A stretch of DNA of 15,319 nt from SIG299 sp045531895 (GTDB lineage Bacteria > Bacillota > Clostridia > Lachnospirales > Lachnospiraceae), in the NCBI GenBank assembly GCA_045531895.1, contig JAZSEW010000001.1, forward strand, positions 1 to 15,319, given 5' to 3'. Of this stretch, positions 5,324 to 13,610 are shown one piece after another; position 1 is the first letter of the stretch, and each line of letters opens with the position of its first letter. The position numbers and the translations under genes were made by a program. Under the pieces are notes generated by a model. That model ran no database searches. It worked only from the letters and a program-made list of their open reading frames with translations, and was not told the DNA's origin.

Positions 5324-6454
5324 ATGGACGGTTTATTATCGCAGGAAGAAATCAACGCGTTGTTCAGTACAACGGACGACGACGTCGTGGAACCTACTTC
5401 GCATTCTGACGTGCTATCTCCGGAGGAAAAGGATGCTATTGGTGAAATATCCAATATCAGCATGGGAACCTCTGCTACAACATTATCCGAACTGGTAAAT
5501 AAGCAGAAGGTAGATATTTCCACACCGAAGGTTTCGGTTATTACTTGGGAAGAACTTGTAAATTCCTATGACAAACCATGTATTTTTATCCAGATTTATT
5601 ATAAAGAGGGTCTGGACGGAAATAATATCCTGATTTTAAGGGAAAAAGATGTAAAAATTATCGCAGACCTGATGATGGGAGGCGATGGAACAAACACAGA
5701 AGGAGAGTTAAGTGAATTGCACTTAAGTGCAATTAGTGAGGCAATGAACCAGATGATGGGTTCGTCCTCTACATCACTTTCTTCCATGTTGGAAACAAAG
5801 GTGGATATCAGTCCGCCAGATGCTACAAGGGTGGATTTAAATACTGCGAATGCAGCACACATTGCTCCGTTCTTACAGGGTGAATTTGTAAAGGTTGCAT
5901 TTAGGATGCAGATTGGTAATCTGGTAGACAGTGAATTGATGCAGTTATATCCGGTAGAATTTGCACAGAATTTATATCGTAAATTTGTTAATTCTACAGA
6001 TATGTCAGCTTCAGCGCCTGCTCCTGCACCAGCCCCGGCGCCTGCTCCGGCAGCCCCGGCTCCGGCACCTGCTCCACAGCCGGCACCTCAGGCAATGCCA
6101 ATGATGCAACAGCCGATGATGCAGCAGGCAATGCCAATGATGCAGCCGATGGTACAGGATGTAAATGTAGCTCAGGCACAGTTCCAGCCGTTTGTTGCTA
6201 TGCAGAGTCCGTTGCTTCAGCAGGAAAACATCGACTTATTGCTTGATGTTCCGTTGGAGGTAACCGTTGAACTCGGAAAAACAAGTAAATCTATTAAAGA
6301 GATTCTTGATTTTGCACCGGGAACCGTGGTAGAATTAAATAGACTGGCAGGGGAGCCAATCGATGTTCTGGTAAATGGAAAATATGTAGCCAAAGGCGAA
6401 GTAGTCGTTATTGGTGAAGCATTTGGTATTCGTATTACAGATGTTATTAAGTAA
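5324..6454 (+). CDS. fliY: Flagellar motor switch phosphatase FliY (CheC-like domain plus FliN SPOA domain)
   Basis: FliY replaces FliN in the C-ring of many Firmicutes and also dephosphorylates CheY-P. The 376 residues match Bacillus FliY in length. Residues 4-14 (LLSQEEINALF) copy the CheY-P-binding peptide of FliM. Residues about 30-220 are a CheC/FliY phosphatase domain with two active-site helices: E41/N44 in GEISN, and E139/N142 in SEAMN, the second with the downstream Pro at the expected distance (P165). Residues 231-256 are an Ala-Pro linker and 257-276 a Met/Gln/Pro stretch. Residues about 300-376 are the FliN-type SPOA domain (LDVPLEVTVELGKT at 307-320, ITDVIK at the end). Both E/N pairs are intact, so I infer active phosphatase. 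The ATG at 5324 lies 10 nt after AAGGGAGGAG. Confidence 0.95.
   Translation: MDGLLSQEEINALFSTTDDDVVEPTSHSDVLSPEEKDAIGEISNISMGTSATTLSELVNKQKVDISTPKVSVITWEELVNSYDKPCIFIQIYYKEGLDGNNILILREKDVKIIADLMMGGDGTNTEGELSELHLSAISEAMNQMMGSSSTSLSSMLETKVDISPPDATRVDLNTANAAHIAPFLQGEFVKVAFRMQIGNLVDSELMQLYPVEFAQNLYRKFVNSTDMSASAPAPAPAPAPAPAAPAPAPAPQPAPQAMPMMQQPMMQQAMPMMQPMVQDVNVAQAQFQPFVAMQSPLLQQENIDLLLDVPLEVTVELGKTSKSIKEILDFAPGTVVELNRLAGEPIDVLVNGKYVAKGEVVVIGEAFGIRITDVIK
6014..6151 (+). repeat. Low-complexity Ala-Pro then Met-Gln linker within fliY
   Basis: Residues 231-256 of FliY alternate Ala and Pro almost without break, and 257-276 are built from MPMMQQ-like words. The stretch joins the phosphatase domain to the SPOA domain. 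Ala-Pro runs form stiff extended linkers, so it probably acts as a spacer. GC content of the Ala-Pro part is clearly above its surroundings because of GCN and CCN codons; the codons vary (CCT, CCA, CCG, CCC), so this is not a simple nucleotide repeat. Confidence 0.85.
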
Positions 6455-6507
6455 TATGGTTTTACAAAGAACACATATCAATACTTTATAAGATAAGGAG
6501 AAGTCTA

Positions 6508-6870
6508 ATGGCAAAGAATATTTTAATTTGTGATGATGCAGCATTTATGAGAATGATGATTAAGGACATTCTGACTAAGAATGGTTATGGTATCGCCGGT
6601 GAGGCTGAAAACGGTGCAGTAGCAGTAGAAAAATATATGGAAACAAAGCCTGACCTTGTTATGATGGATATTACCATGCCGGAAAAGGACGGAATTCAGG
6701 CATTAAAAGAAATCCGTTCCAAGGATCCTGGTGCAAGCATTATCATGTGTTCCGCGATGGGTCAGCAGGCCATGGTTATCGAGGCAATTCAGAATGGTGC
6801 AAGAGACTTCATTGTTAAGCCTTTCGCAGCAGACCGTATTCTCGAAGCTGTCCGCAAAGTAATCGGTTAA
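6508..6870 (+). CDS. cheY: Chemotaxis response regulator CheY
   Basis: CheY carries the chemotaxis signal from CheA to the flagellar switch. The protein is a single receiver domain of 120 residues with no output domain. D9 and D10 form the acidic Mg site, D54 is the phosphoacceptor (MMDITMP), S82 is the switch Ser/Thr, and K104 lies in the VKPF motif. The ATG at 6508 is preceded by AAGGAG with a 7-nt gap. It sits directly after its two motor targets fliM and fliY, the arrangement known in Bacillus and Clostridia, which supports CheY over another single-domain regulator. Confidence 0.95.
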   Translation: MAKNILICDDAAFMRMMIKDILTKNGYGIAGEAENGAVAVEKYMETKPDLVMMDITMPEKDGIQALKEIRSKDPGASIIMCSAMGQQAMVIEAIQNGARDFIVKPFAADRILEAVRKVIG

Positions 6871-6874
6871 GCAT

Positions 6875-7246
6875 ATGCCGGCTGCTACACAAAGTACAGC
6901 ACAAAGCCTGTTTGAATTATTGGGCTTGATATTAATTTTTATTATTGTACTGGTAGTCTGTTATTTTACAACAAAGTTTGTTGCCGGCAGACAAATGGTG
7001 CAAAAGAAGATAGGAAATTTCGATGTGATTGAGACGTTTCCTATTGCTCAAAATAAGTATCTGCAGCTGATTCGCATGGGGAATAAATATATTGTAGTTT
7101 CTGTAACAAAGGACTCCGTAAGCTTTATTACAGAGTTAGATGAGAATGAGATCTGTCAGATACAAAAAAGTACATCCGTGTCCGGAAAGAGCTTTAAAGA
7201 GGTTCTTTCCGGGCTATCCAGAAAGCCGGTAGAAGAAAAGAAGTAG
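6875..7246 (+). CDS. fliO: Flagellar biosynthesis protein FliO (FliO/FliZ family)
   Basis: FliO helps assemble the FliP ring of the flagellar export gate. This 123-residue protein has a short N-terminus, one membrane helix at about 12-37, and a small cytoplasmic domain. The segment KKIGNFDVIETFPIAQNKYL at 44-63 and the following LIRMGNKYIVVSVT at 65-78 match the usual FliO pattern. It sits between cheY and fliP, the expected place. The start ATG is only 4 nt after the cheY stop and has no clear Shine-Dalgarno sequence. An in-frame stop at 6860-6862 rules out a longer form, so translation probably depends on coupling to cheY. Unlike Bacillus FliO/FliZ it lacks a long N-terminal signal and extracytoplasmic part. 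Confidence 0.88.
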   Translation: MPAATQSTAQSLFELLGLILIFIIVLVVCYFTTKFVAGRQMVQKKIGNFDVIETFPIAQNKYLQLIRMGNKYIVVSVTKDSVSFITELDENEICQIQKSTSVSGKSFKEVLSGLSRKPVEEKK

Positions 7247-7301
7247 TAACGTTCAAACGGCTGAAAAACATAATAAAGCATAAGTAGTAAAGGTTGATAC
7301 A

Positions 7302-8123
7302 ATGGACAAGAAGTTTAAGGCAGGAAAAAGCAAAAAGATAAGGATATTTGCTTTTTTAGTCTCACTGTTGCTGTTAACCTTTATTTGTGCTGCTCCGGAA
7401 TATGTTTACGCGACAGAATCCGAATCTCAGGGATTTGATATTAATGCAAGTGTCGGGGATTTGGATATTTCTGCGTCTACGGATGACAGCGCAGACGGTT
7501 TATCATCAACATTGCAGATTTTACTTTTGCTGACGGTGATTTCTCTGGCTCCGTCGATTCTGATTATGGTTACTTCCTTTACCAGAATCCTTGTGGTGCT
7601 TCATTTTGCCAGAGCGGCTACCGGCATGCAGACAACACCGCCAAATCAGATTCTGATTGGACTGGCGCTGTTTCTCACACTATTTATTATGTCTCCGGTA
7701 TTTACGGAGATTAATGAGCAGGCAATACAGCCGCTGACCAATAATGAGATTACGCAGGAGGAAGCTTTGGACCGTGGTCTCGAGCCTCTACGTAACTTTA
7801 TGTTTGGTCAAATCAGAAATGAAAGTGATTTGACGCTGTTTTGCAGCATTGCGGGAATTGAGGAAGTGGAGTCGTTAGAGGATATTCCCACCTATGTATT
7901 GATTCCGGCCTTTATTATCAGTGAGCTTCGAATTGCATTTTATATAGGTTTTATTATCTATATTCCGTTTATAGTTATTGATATGGTAGTTTCTTCTACC
8001 CTGATGTCCATGGGTATGATGATGCTGCCGCCAACGGTTATTTCCACACCGTTTAAAATTTTGTTATTTATCGTTGTTGACGGATGGTCGTTGATTATCG
8101 GGGAATTGGTACAGACATTCTGA
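7302..8123 (+). CDS. fliP: Flagellar type III export gate protein FliP
   Basis: FliP forms the core pore of the flagellar export gate together with FliQ and FliR. The protein has 273 residues. It begins with a signal peptide: a Lys/Arg-rich start, a hydrophobic core at about 14-30, and a likely cleavage site after VYA at 37. Membrane segments follow at about 70-95, 115-133, 200-230 and 248-268. The family signatures are clear: TSFTRILVVLHFARAA at 91-106, TTPPNQILIGLALFLT at 111-126, FIISELRIAFYIGF at 204-217 and MGMMMLPP at 237-244. The ATG at 7302 has only a weak AAAGG 8 nt upstream but gives a proper signal peptide. Confidence 0.97.
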   Translation: MDKKFKAGKSKKIRIFAFLVSLLLLTFICAAPEYVYATESESQGFDINASVGDLDISASTDDSADGLSSTLQILLLLTVISLAPSILIMVTSFTRILVVLHFARAATGMQTTPPNQILIGLALFLTLFIMSPVFTEINEQAIQPLTNNEITQEEALDRGLEPLRNFMFGQIRNESDLTLFCSIAGIEEVESLEDIPTYVLIPAFIISELRIAFYIGFIIYIPFIVIDMVVSSTLMSMGMMMLPPTVISTPFKILLFIVVDGWSLIIGELVQTF

Positions 8124-8143
8124 CGAGGCAGTAGGAGGATTGT

Positions 8144-8410
8144 ATGACGCAGGAAGTTATTATTGATATTTTCACACAGACGCTTGTGCTGATTATTAAA
8201 GTATCTGCGCCGATGCTTTTGGTTTCTCTGGTTGTGGGTCTAATAATCAGTATTTTACAGACGGTTACTTCCATTCAGGAACAGACGCTGACCTTTGTAC
8301 CAAAACTGTTAGCTATCTTTTTAACACTGATGCTGGCAGGAAACTGGATATTAACGAGTCTGAAGGAATTTATTATTGAGTTGTTTCAATTCCAGAGCTA
8401 TCTAAGTTAG
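8144..8410 (+). CDS. fliQ: Flagellar type III export gate protein FliQ
   Basis: FliQ is a small helical-hairpin membrane protein that wraps the FliP/FliR core of the export gate. It has 88 residues, the standard length, with two membrane helices at about 13-39 and 50-72. The conserved loop SILQTVTSIQEQTLTFVPK at 36-54 is the family signature. The ATG at 8144 follows TAGGAGGA by 4 nt. It lies between fliP and fliR, as in nearly all flagellar operons. Confidence 0.97.
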   Translation: MTQEVIIDIFTQTLVLIIKVSAPMLLVSLVVGLIISILQTVTSIQEQTLTFVPKLLAIFLTLMLAGNWILTSLKEFIIELFQFQSYLS

Positions 8411-8455
8411 GAAGCACTGACAAAAGAGTTGTTATTAGTTAGGCTGGTGTAGAGT

Positions 8456-9226
8456 ATGACATTTACAGTAGAAAATCTGGAATTTTATCTGGCAATTGCC
8501 ATGCGGATTTCCGGTTTTGTGTTTATTGCTCCGTTTTTCAGCAATTCCAGTATGCCTCAGCGGGCAAAGCTGTTGCTTTCCTTTTCGGTGGCACTGATTG
8601 CGTACTTTGTGGTTCCGCAGGAAACGCTTACATATAATGGAGTAATTGGCTATGCAGGGCTCATTATTTCTGAGGCGCTGGCCGGTCTTGTTTTAGGGCT
8701 GTTTGCTAATCTGGCTATGTTTATTTTGAGCTTTGCCGGTCAGATGGCGGATATGGAAATTGGTCTTTCCATGGTAACGCAGTTTGATCCGACCAATAAT
8801 ATGCAGGTGACCATTACCAGTAATATTTTAAGCTATGCGATTATGCTTACTATGGTGGCAACTAACATGCATCTGTATGTACTGCGGGCAGTCATTGATT
8901 CTTTTGTGCTGATTCCGGTAGGAAAGGTGAGCTTTTCACCATACTTTTATGAGGGATTTTTAGGCTACATGCTTGATTTTATGATACTGGCATTCCGTAT
9001 TATCCTGCCTGTATTTGCGGCACTTTTGGTTGTCAATGCGGTTCTTGCGGTACTGGCAAAGGCAGCACCGCAGATGAATATGTTTGTTATTGGTTTTCAG
9101 TTAAAGATATTTGTGGGACTGGCAGTGCTGACCATAATGATGCTGATGCTGCCGTCAATTTCGGAGATTATTTTCGAACAGATGATGCGTCTGTTAAAAA
9201 CTGCAGCGGCATATATGACACCATAA
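8456..9226 (+). CDS. fliR: Flagellar type III export gate protein FliR
   Basis: FliR closes the FliP ring of the export gate and contacts FlhB. It has 256 residues, a typical size, with about six membrane segments spread along its length. Family features include FVFIAPFFSNSSMPQRAKL near residues 21-39, an AGQMADMEIGLSMVTQFDP segment near 94-112, and APQMNMFVIGFQLKIFVGL near 203-221. The ATG at 8456 has a poor ribosome site (no clear GGAGG in the 45-nt gap after fliQ). A later start would remove the conserved first helix, so I keep it. Confidence 0.96.
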   Translation: MTFTVENLEFYLAIAMRISGFVFIAPFFSNSSMPQRAKLLLSFSVALIAYFVVPQETLTYNGVIGYAGLIISEALAGLVLGLFANLAMFILSFAGQMADMEIGLSMVTQFDPTNNMQVTITSNILSYAIMLTMVATNMHLYVLRAVIDSFVLIPVGKVSFSPYFYEGFLGYMLDFMILAFRIILPVFAALLVVNAVLAVLAKAAPQMNMFVIGFQLKIFVGLAVLTIMMLMLPSISEIIFEQMMRLLKTAAAYMTP

Positions 9227-9238
9227 AGAGAGAATGAT

Positions 9239-10360
9239 ATGGAAGAATTGTATTTGAAAAAATCTTATATTTCCATGAACCTTCAGCTTTTCGCAGACAG
9301 TGCTGCGGATAAAACGGAGGAACCTACCGCCAAAAAGCTGCAGGATGCCAGAAAAGAAGGTCAGGTTGCAAAAAGTCAGGAGCTGATTAGCGGTGCTATG
9401 CTGTTTATGCTTTTTATAGCTATCAAATTGTTCGGCGGCTATATGGCAACCAGCTTTATGAAGGTATTTTATCGAAATTATGGATATATCAGTACATACT
9501 CTTTGGAGTTTCCGGAAATTGGCCACATGAGCAGTATGTTTGGCAGGGCAATGATTGATATTATGTTAATGACACTGCCGATATTTGCATTTGCTATTCT
9601 GGTTGCATTTCTGCTTAATATATTTCAGGTAAAGTGGAAAGTAACTTCAAAACCGCTGCAACCAAAATTCAGCCGCATGAACCCGGTCAGCGGTTTCAAA
9701 AAAATTATTTCGACAGAAAAGCTGTTTGAGCTGATAAAATCTGTGGCGAAAATTGCAGTGATTTTCATTGTGGCATATAACACAATTATGGATGAACTGG
9801 ACAATATCAAAATCCTGTATGATTTAGAGCTGATACAATCGGTAAAGTATATTTCGGATTTTGTTATCAATATGGGTATTAAAATCAGTGCCGTTTATCT
9901 GCTGATTGGTTTAGCTGATTTTATTTACCAGAAATTAAAGTTTAAAAAGGACATGAGGATGTCCAAACAGGAAGTAAAAGATGAATACAAACAGCAGGAA
10001 GGTGACCCGCAGGTTAAAGGTAAAATCAAATCCAAGATGCGAGAATCTTCCATGCGGCGTATGATGCAGAAAATGCCGGACGCAGACGTAGTTATTACGA
10101 ACCCGACTCATTTTGCCTGTGCCATACAGTACGATAAGGAAAAGGCGGCGGCACCGGTGCTTATTGCCAAGGGTGCAGACCATCTTGCCCAGAAATTAAA
10201 AGATATTGCAAAAGAGCATGATGTGCCGATTGTGGAAAATAAGCCATTGGCGAGAATGCTTTATTATAACGTAGAAGTTGATGCGGAAATTCCGCAGGAA
10301 TTATACCAGATGACAGCAGAAGTGCTGGCTTATGTATATCAGTTAAAAAACAAATACTAG
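9239..10360 (+). CDS. flhB: Flagellar export switch protein FlhB
   Basis: FlhB opens the export gate and switches substrate class from rod/hook to filament by cutting itself. The protein has 373 residues. The N-terminal cytosolic signature EEPTAKKLQDARKEGQVAKS spans about 27-46. Four membrane segments lie near 50-70, 105-130, 168-185 and 205-230. The C-terminal domain contains the self-cleavage site NPTH at 288-291, cut between N and P in the family. The C-terminal domain also holds the usual KGADHLAQKLKDIA motif at 311-324. ATG 9239 is chosen because GAGAGA lies just upstream, while the internal ATG at 9275 (MNLQLF) has none; both would keep the conserved parts. Confidence 0.97.
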   Translation: MEELYLKKSYISMNLQLFADSAADKTEEPTAKKLQDARKEGQVAKSQELISGAMLFMLFIAIKLFGGYMATSFMKVFYRNYGYISTYSLEFPEIGHMSSMFGRAMIDIMLMTLPIFAFAILVAFLLNIFQVKWKVTSKPLQPKFSRMNPVSGFKKIISTEKLFELIKSVAKIAVIFIVAYNTIMDELDNIKILYDLELIQSVKYISDFVINMGIKISAVYLLIGLADFIYQKLKFKKDMRMSKQEVKDEYKQQEGDPQVKGKIKSKMRESSMRRMMQKMPDADVVITNPTHFACAIQYDKEKAAAPVLIAKGADHLAQKLKDIAKEHDVPIVENKPLARMLYYNVEVDAEIPQELYQMTAEVLAYVYQLKNKY

Positions 10361-10387
10361 TAAGAGAAAAGAAGGGAGGAACAGATC

Positions 10388-12427
10388 ATGAAGAAATCCG
10401 ATATGATGGTCGGCTTGTATATACTTGCAGCGATTGTATTCCTGATCATTCCTATTCCTACACAGCTTTTGGATGTTTTGATGGCATTAAACATTGCCGT
10501 ATCCCTGATTATTATGTTTAATGCACTGTTTTCCAAAGAAGCGTTAGATATGTCCACGTTCCCGTCAATTTTGTTATTTACCACGGTATTTCGTATTTCC
10601 CTAAATGTTTCTTCCACAAGAAACATTTTGACCAGAGGTTATGCAGGTGGTGTCGTAGCAGCCTTTGGTGAGTTCGTAGGTGGCGGTGACATGATTGTTG
10701 GTGCCATTGTCTTCATAATTTTAATTTTAGTTCAGTTTATGGTTATCAATAAAGGTTCGGAACGAGTATCTGAAGTAAGTGCAAGATTTACTTTGGATGC
10801 GATGCCGGGTAAGCAGATGGCTATTGATGCGGACCTGAATACCGGTGCCATCACTGATGCAGAGGCAAAGGAACGTCGCCAGAAGATTCAGGACGAATCC
10901 AGTTTCTTCGGTGCCATGGACGGTGCTACCAAGTACGTAAAAGGTGACGCAACTGCGGGCCTGCTGATTACACTGATTAATATCGTGGGTGGTGTGCTGA
11001 TGGGTGTGACCCGTCAGGGTCTGGATGCCATGACGGCACTGGAACAGTACGGTTTGCTTACCATCGGTGACGGTCTGGTGTCTCAGATTCCGTCCCTGCT
11101 GACCTCTCTTTCTACCGGTATTATCGTAACCAAGGTATCCAAGGAAGCAGATATCGGTGATGTACTTGTAAAGCAGCTGTTCTCCATTCCGAAGGTGCTT
11201 TACATGGTAGGTGGTGCCATGGCATTCCTTGGTATTTTTACCGGCCTGCCGACACTTGTGTTCGTGGCATATGGCGTTATGTTTATTATGGTTGCTCGTG
11301 CGATTCAGAGTAAAATCGAGGTTGCAAACGTGGAATCCGAGGTTTCCGAGGTGGATACGTCTGCAGAGGAAATCCGGAAACCGGAAAATGTGGTATCCCT
11401 GCTTCAGGTAGATGCCATCGAATTGGAGTTTGGTTATGGTATTATTCCGCTGGCTGATGTAAATCAGGGCGGTGACCTGCTTGACCGAGTTGTTCTCATA
11501 CGTCGTCAGATTGCGTTGGAATACGGCTGTGTAGTTCCGACCATCCGTATGCGAGATAACATTCAATTAAATCCGAATCAGTATATTATTAAGATTAAGG
11601 GTATTCAGGTCAGCGAAGGCGAAATCCTGTTTGACCATTATATGGCAATGAATCCGGGTCATGTAGAAGAAGAGGTTACCGGTATTCCTACTTTTGAACC
11701 TTCCTTCCATCTTCCGGCTCTCTGGATTACCGAAAGTCAGAGAGAACGTGCAGAGTCCTTCGGATATACCGTTGTTGACCCGCCATCTATTATTGCCACA
11801 CATATTACAGAGGTTATCAAGGAGCATCTGGACGAGCTGCTTACCCGTCAGGATGTGCAAAACCTGGTCAACAATATCCAGGAGAAGAACGGTACACTGG
11901 TTACCGAACTTATTCCAAAGCTTCTTGGTATCGGCGAAGTACAGAAGGTATTGCAGAACATGCTCAGAGAGGGTATTTCCATCCGAGACCTTGTTACTGT
12001 TTTTGAAACCCTGGCGGACTATGCGCCAACCACAAGAGATACGGATGTGCTGACGGAATACGTCAGACAGAGTCCGAGTATTAAGCGTTTTATCTCAAAT
12101 AAATATTTCCCAATCAATCTTACTACAAGTGTAGTAACGCTTGACCCGAAGATTGAACAGGAGATTATGGCATCAGTGAAACAGACAGAGCAGGGTTCCT
12201 ACATTGCGTTGGATCCTGAAAAGAACCAGATGATTATGCGGTCCGTTAAGGAAGAAATTGAAAAGCTGGAGAGTCTGGGCAACAATCCGATTATTATTAC
12301 ATCTCCGATTGTGCGTATGTATTTTAAGCGGATGACAAAGGACTATTTCAAGGATTTAATTGTAATCTCTTATAACGAGATTGAATCTAATGTAGAATTA
12401 CAATCAGTGGGGATGGTGACGATATAG
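10388..12427 (+). CDS. flhA: Flagellar export apparatus protein FlhA
   Basis: FlhA is the large export-gate protein whose cytoplasmic ring receives substrate-chaperone complexes and uses the proton gradient. It has 679 residues, close to the Bacillus length. The N-terminal half holds about eight membrane helices (first at 7-25, last near 285-303). The FHIPEP signature falls in the cytoplasmic loop at about 126-152, with RFTLDAMPGKQMAIDADLN intact, including the conserved acidic residues. Residues about 330-679 are the soluble domain, with RMRDN and WITESQRE segments and a typical C-terminus. The strong AAGGGAGGA lies 7 nt before the ATG. flhF starts 1 nt after the stop. Confidence 0.98.
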   Translation: MKKSDMMVGLYILAAIVFLIIPIPTQLLDVLMALNIAVSLIIMFNALFSKEALDMSTFPSILLFTTVFRISLNVSSTRNILTRGYAGGVVAAFGEFVGGGDMIVGAIVFIILILVQFMVINKGSERVSEVSARFTLDAMPGKQMAIDADLNTGAITDAEAKERRQKIQDESSFFGAMDGATKYVKGDATAGLLITLINIVGGVLMGVTRQGLDAMTALEQYGLLTIGDGLVSQIPSLLTSLSTGIIVTKVSKEADIGDVLVKQLFSIPKVLYMVGGAMAFLGIFTGLPTLVFVAYGVMFIMVARAIQSKIEVANVESEVSEVDTSAEEIRKPENVVSLLQVDAIELEFGYGIIPLADVNQGGDLLDRVVLIRRQIALEYGCVVPTIRMRDNIQLNPNQYIIKIKGIQVSEGEILFDHYMAMNPGHVEEEVTGIPTFEPSFHLPALWITESQRERAESFGYTVVDPPSIIATHITEVIKEHLDELLTRQDVQNLVNNIQEKNGTLVTELIPKLLGIGEVQKVLQNMLREGISIRDLVTVFETLADYAPTTRDTDVLTEYVRQSPSIKRFISNKYFPINLTTSVVTLDPKIEQEIMASVKQTEQGSYIALDPEKNQMIMRSVKEEIEKLESLGNNPIIITSPIVRMYFKRMTKDYFKDLIVISYNEIESNVELQSVGMVTI

Positions 12428-12428
12428 T

Positions 12429-13610
12429 ATGTTAATTAAAAAATTTCAGGCTGCTTCAGAGCAGGAAGCATTACAACTGGCAAAACAGGAATTGGGAAAA
12501 GACGTAATCATTACACACATTAAGTCCATTAAGCCAAAGGGAATTTATCGTCTCTTTAAGAAGCCTTTGGTGGAGATTACTGCGGCTGTTGATGAGGAGA
12601 AGGAATACGAGAAAAAGAATTATCAGCAGATTGCGGAGGAATTAAAAAAGAATCCGTATGAGTTTCGTACAGGTAAGGAGGAACAGGGTTCCTCTGCCAT
12701 TGAACAGAAACTGGACAGTCTTCAGACGATGCTGGAAAAGCAGTTAAAAGAACAGGTTTCTACGGTTGTAGAAAAAGAAAAGGAAAAAGAAGAACCGGCA
12801 GAGGAGGAGCAGACTGCAGCCATGGCATGTGTCCAGATGATTTACAATCAGCTGGTTTCCAATGAAGTGGAAGAAGTATATGCCAATAAAGTTATTGCGG
12901 AAATTGAGCAGTCCTTAAATCCGGAATCTACCGTGGACAATGTGCTTTCCAGTATCTATCAGAAGCTTGTTTTAAAATTAGGCCAGACGAAGGAACTGGA
13001 ATTTGAAGAAGGGAAGACAAAATATATCTTTTTCATTGGACCGACCGGTGTTGGAAAAACAACTACCATTGCTAAACTGGCGTCTACATTAAAACTTACA
13101 AAGAAGGCAAAGGTTGCCATGTTTACCGCAGATACCTACCGTATTGCTGCCGTAGACCAGTTGCGTTCTTATGCTACTATTTTAAATATTCCGTTAAAGG
13201 TAATTTATACGCCGGAAGAAGTCAGTGAGGCAATTGAAGAATTTAAGGAATATGATATTGTTCTGATTGATACGGCAGGCCGTTCCCACAAGAATAAGGA
13301 ACAGAGAGATGATATCGAAAAGCTTCTGTTATCCGTTCCGGAGGAACAGAGAGAAATATATCTTGTGTTAAGTGCAACCACAAAGTATAAGGATTTAGTG
13401 AAAATTACGGAAACTTATTCCGAAATTACAAAATACAATCTTATTTTTACAAAGCTGGATGAGACAGGAAGCATCGGTAATATATTTAATATCAAGATGT
13501 TGACGGATGCGCCGTTGTCATACACAACAAACGGACAAAGTGTTCCGGATGATATTTCAAAAATTAATCCGCAGGCAATCGCCAAGCAGTTGTTAGGAGG
13601 AGGTCAGTAA
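12429..13610 (+). CDS. flhF: Signal-recognition-particle-type GTPase FlhF
   Basis: FlhF is an SRP-family GTPase that marks the site of flagellum assembly at the membrane. It has 393 residues. Residues 1-50 are the short conserved B domain (MLIKKFQAASEQEALQLAKQ). Residues about 55-128 form a charged Glu/Lys-rich helical region. Residues about 130-185 are the N domain. The G domain covers about 195-390, with P-loop GPTGVGKTT at 204-212, DTYRIAAVDQL at 235-245, DTAGR at 281-285 and TKLDETGSIG at 341-350. All motifs needed for GTP binding are present. Its stop shares one base with the flhG start (TAATG), so the two are probably made together. Confidence 0.97.
   Translation: MLIKKFQAASEQEALQLAKQELGKDVIITHIKSIKPKGIYRLFKKPLVEITAAVDEEKEYEKKNYQQIAEELKKNPYEFRTGKEEQGSSAIEQKLDSLQTMLEKQLKEQVSTVVEKEKEKEEPAEEEQTAAMACVQMIYNQLVSNEVEEVYANKVIAEIEQSLNPESTVDNVLSSIYQKLVLKLGQTKELEFEEGKTKYIFFIGPTGVGKTTTIAKLASTLKLTKKAKVAMFTADTYRIAAVDQLRSYATILNIPLKVIYTPEEVSEAIEEFKEYDIVLIDTAGRSHKNKEQRDDIEKLLLSVPEEQREIYLVLSATTKYKDLVKITETYSEITKYNLIFTKLDETGSIGNIFNIKMLTDAPLSYTTNGQSVPDDISKINPQAIAKQLLGGGQ

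Noticed and set aside
6461..6492. TTTACA followed by TTTATA/TATAAG upstream of cheY as a promoter
   Set aside because: The spacing is 18 nt to a poor -10 (TTTATA) or 20 nt to the better one (TATAAG). In such AT-rich gaps this is expected by chance.
7247..7301. SigD/sigma-28 promoter (TAAA ... TTGATA) before fliP
   Set aside because: The -10 element matches GCCGATAA poorly, it overlaps the fliP ribosome region, and a promoter in the middle of the export-gate genes has no other support.
10727..11566. Long open frame of 279 codons on the - strand inside flhA
   Set aside because: It is fully antisense to a clear FlhA coding region, has an odd His/Asn/Thr-rich composition with no recognisable domain, and is a mirror of flhA codon use.
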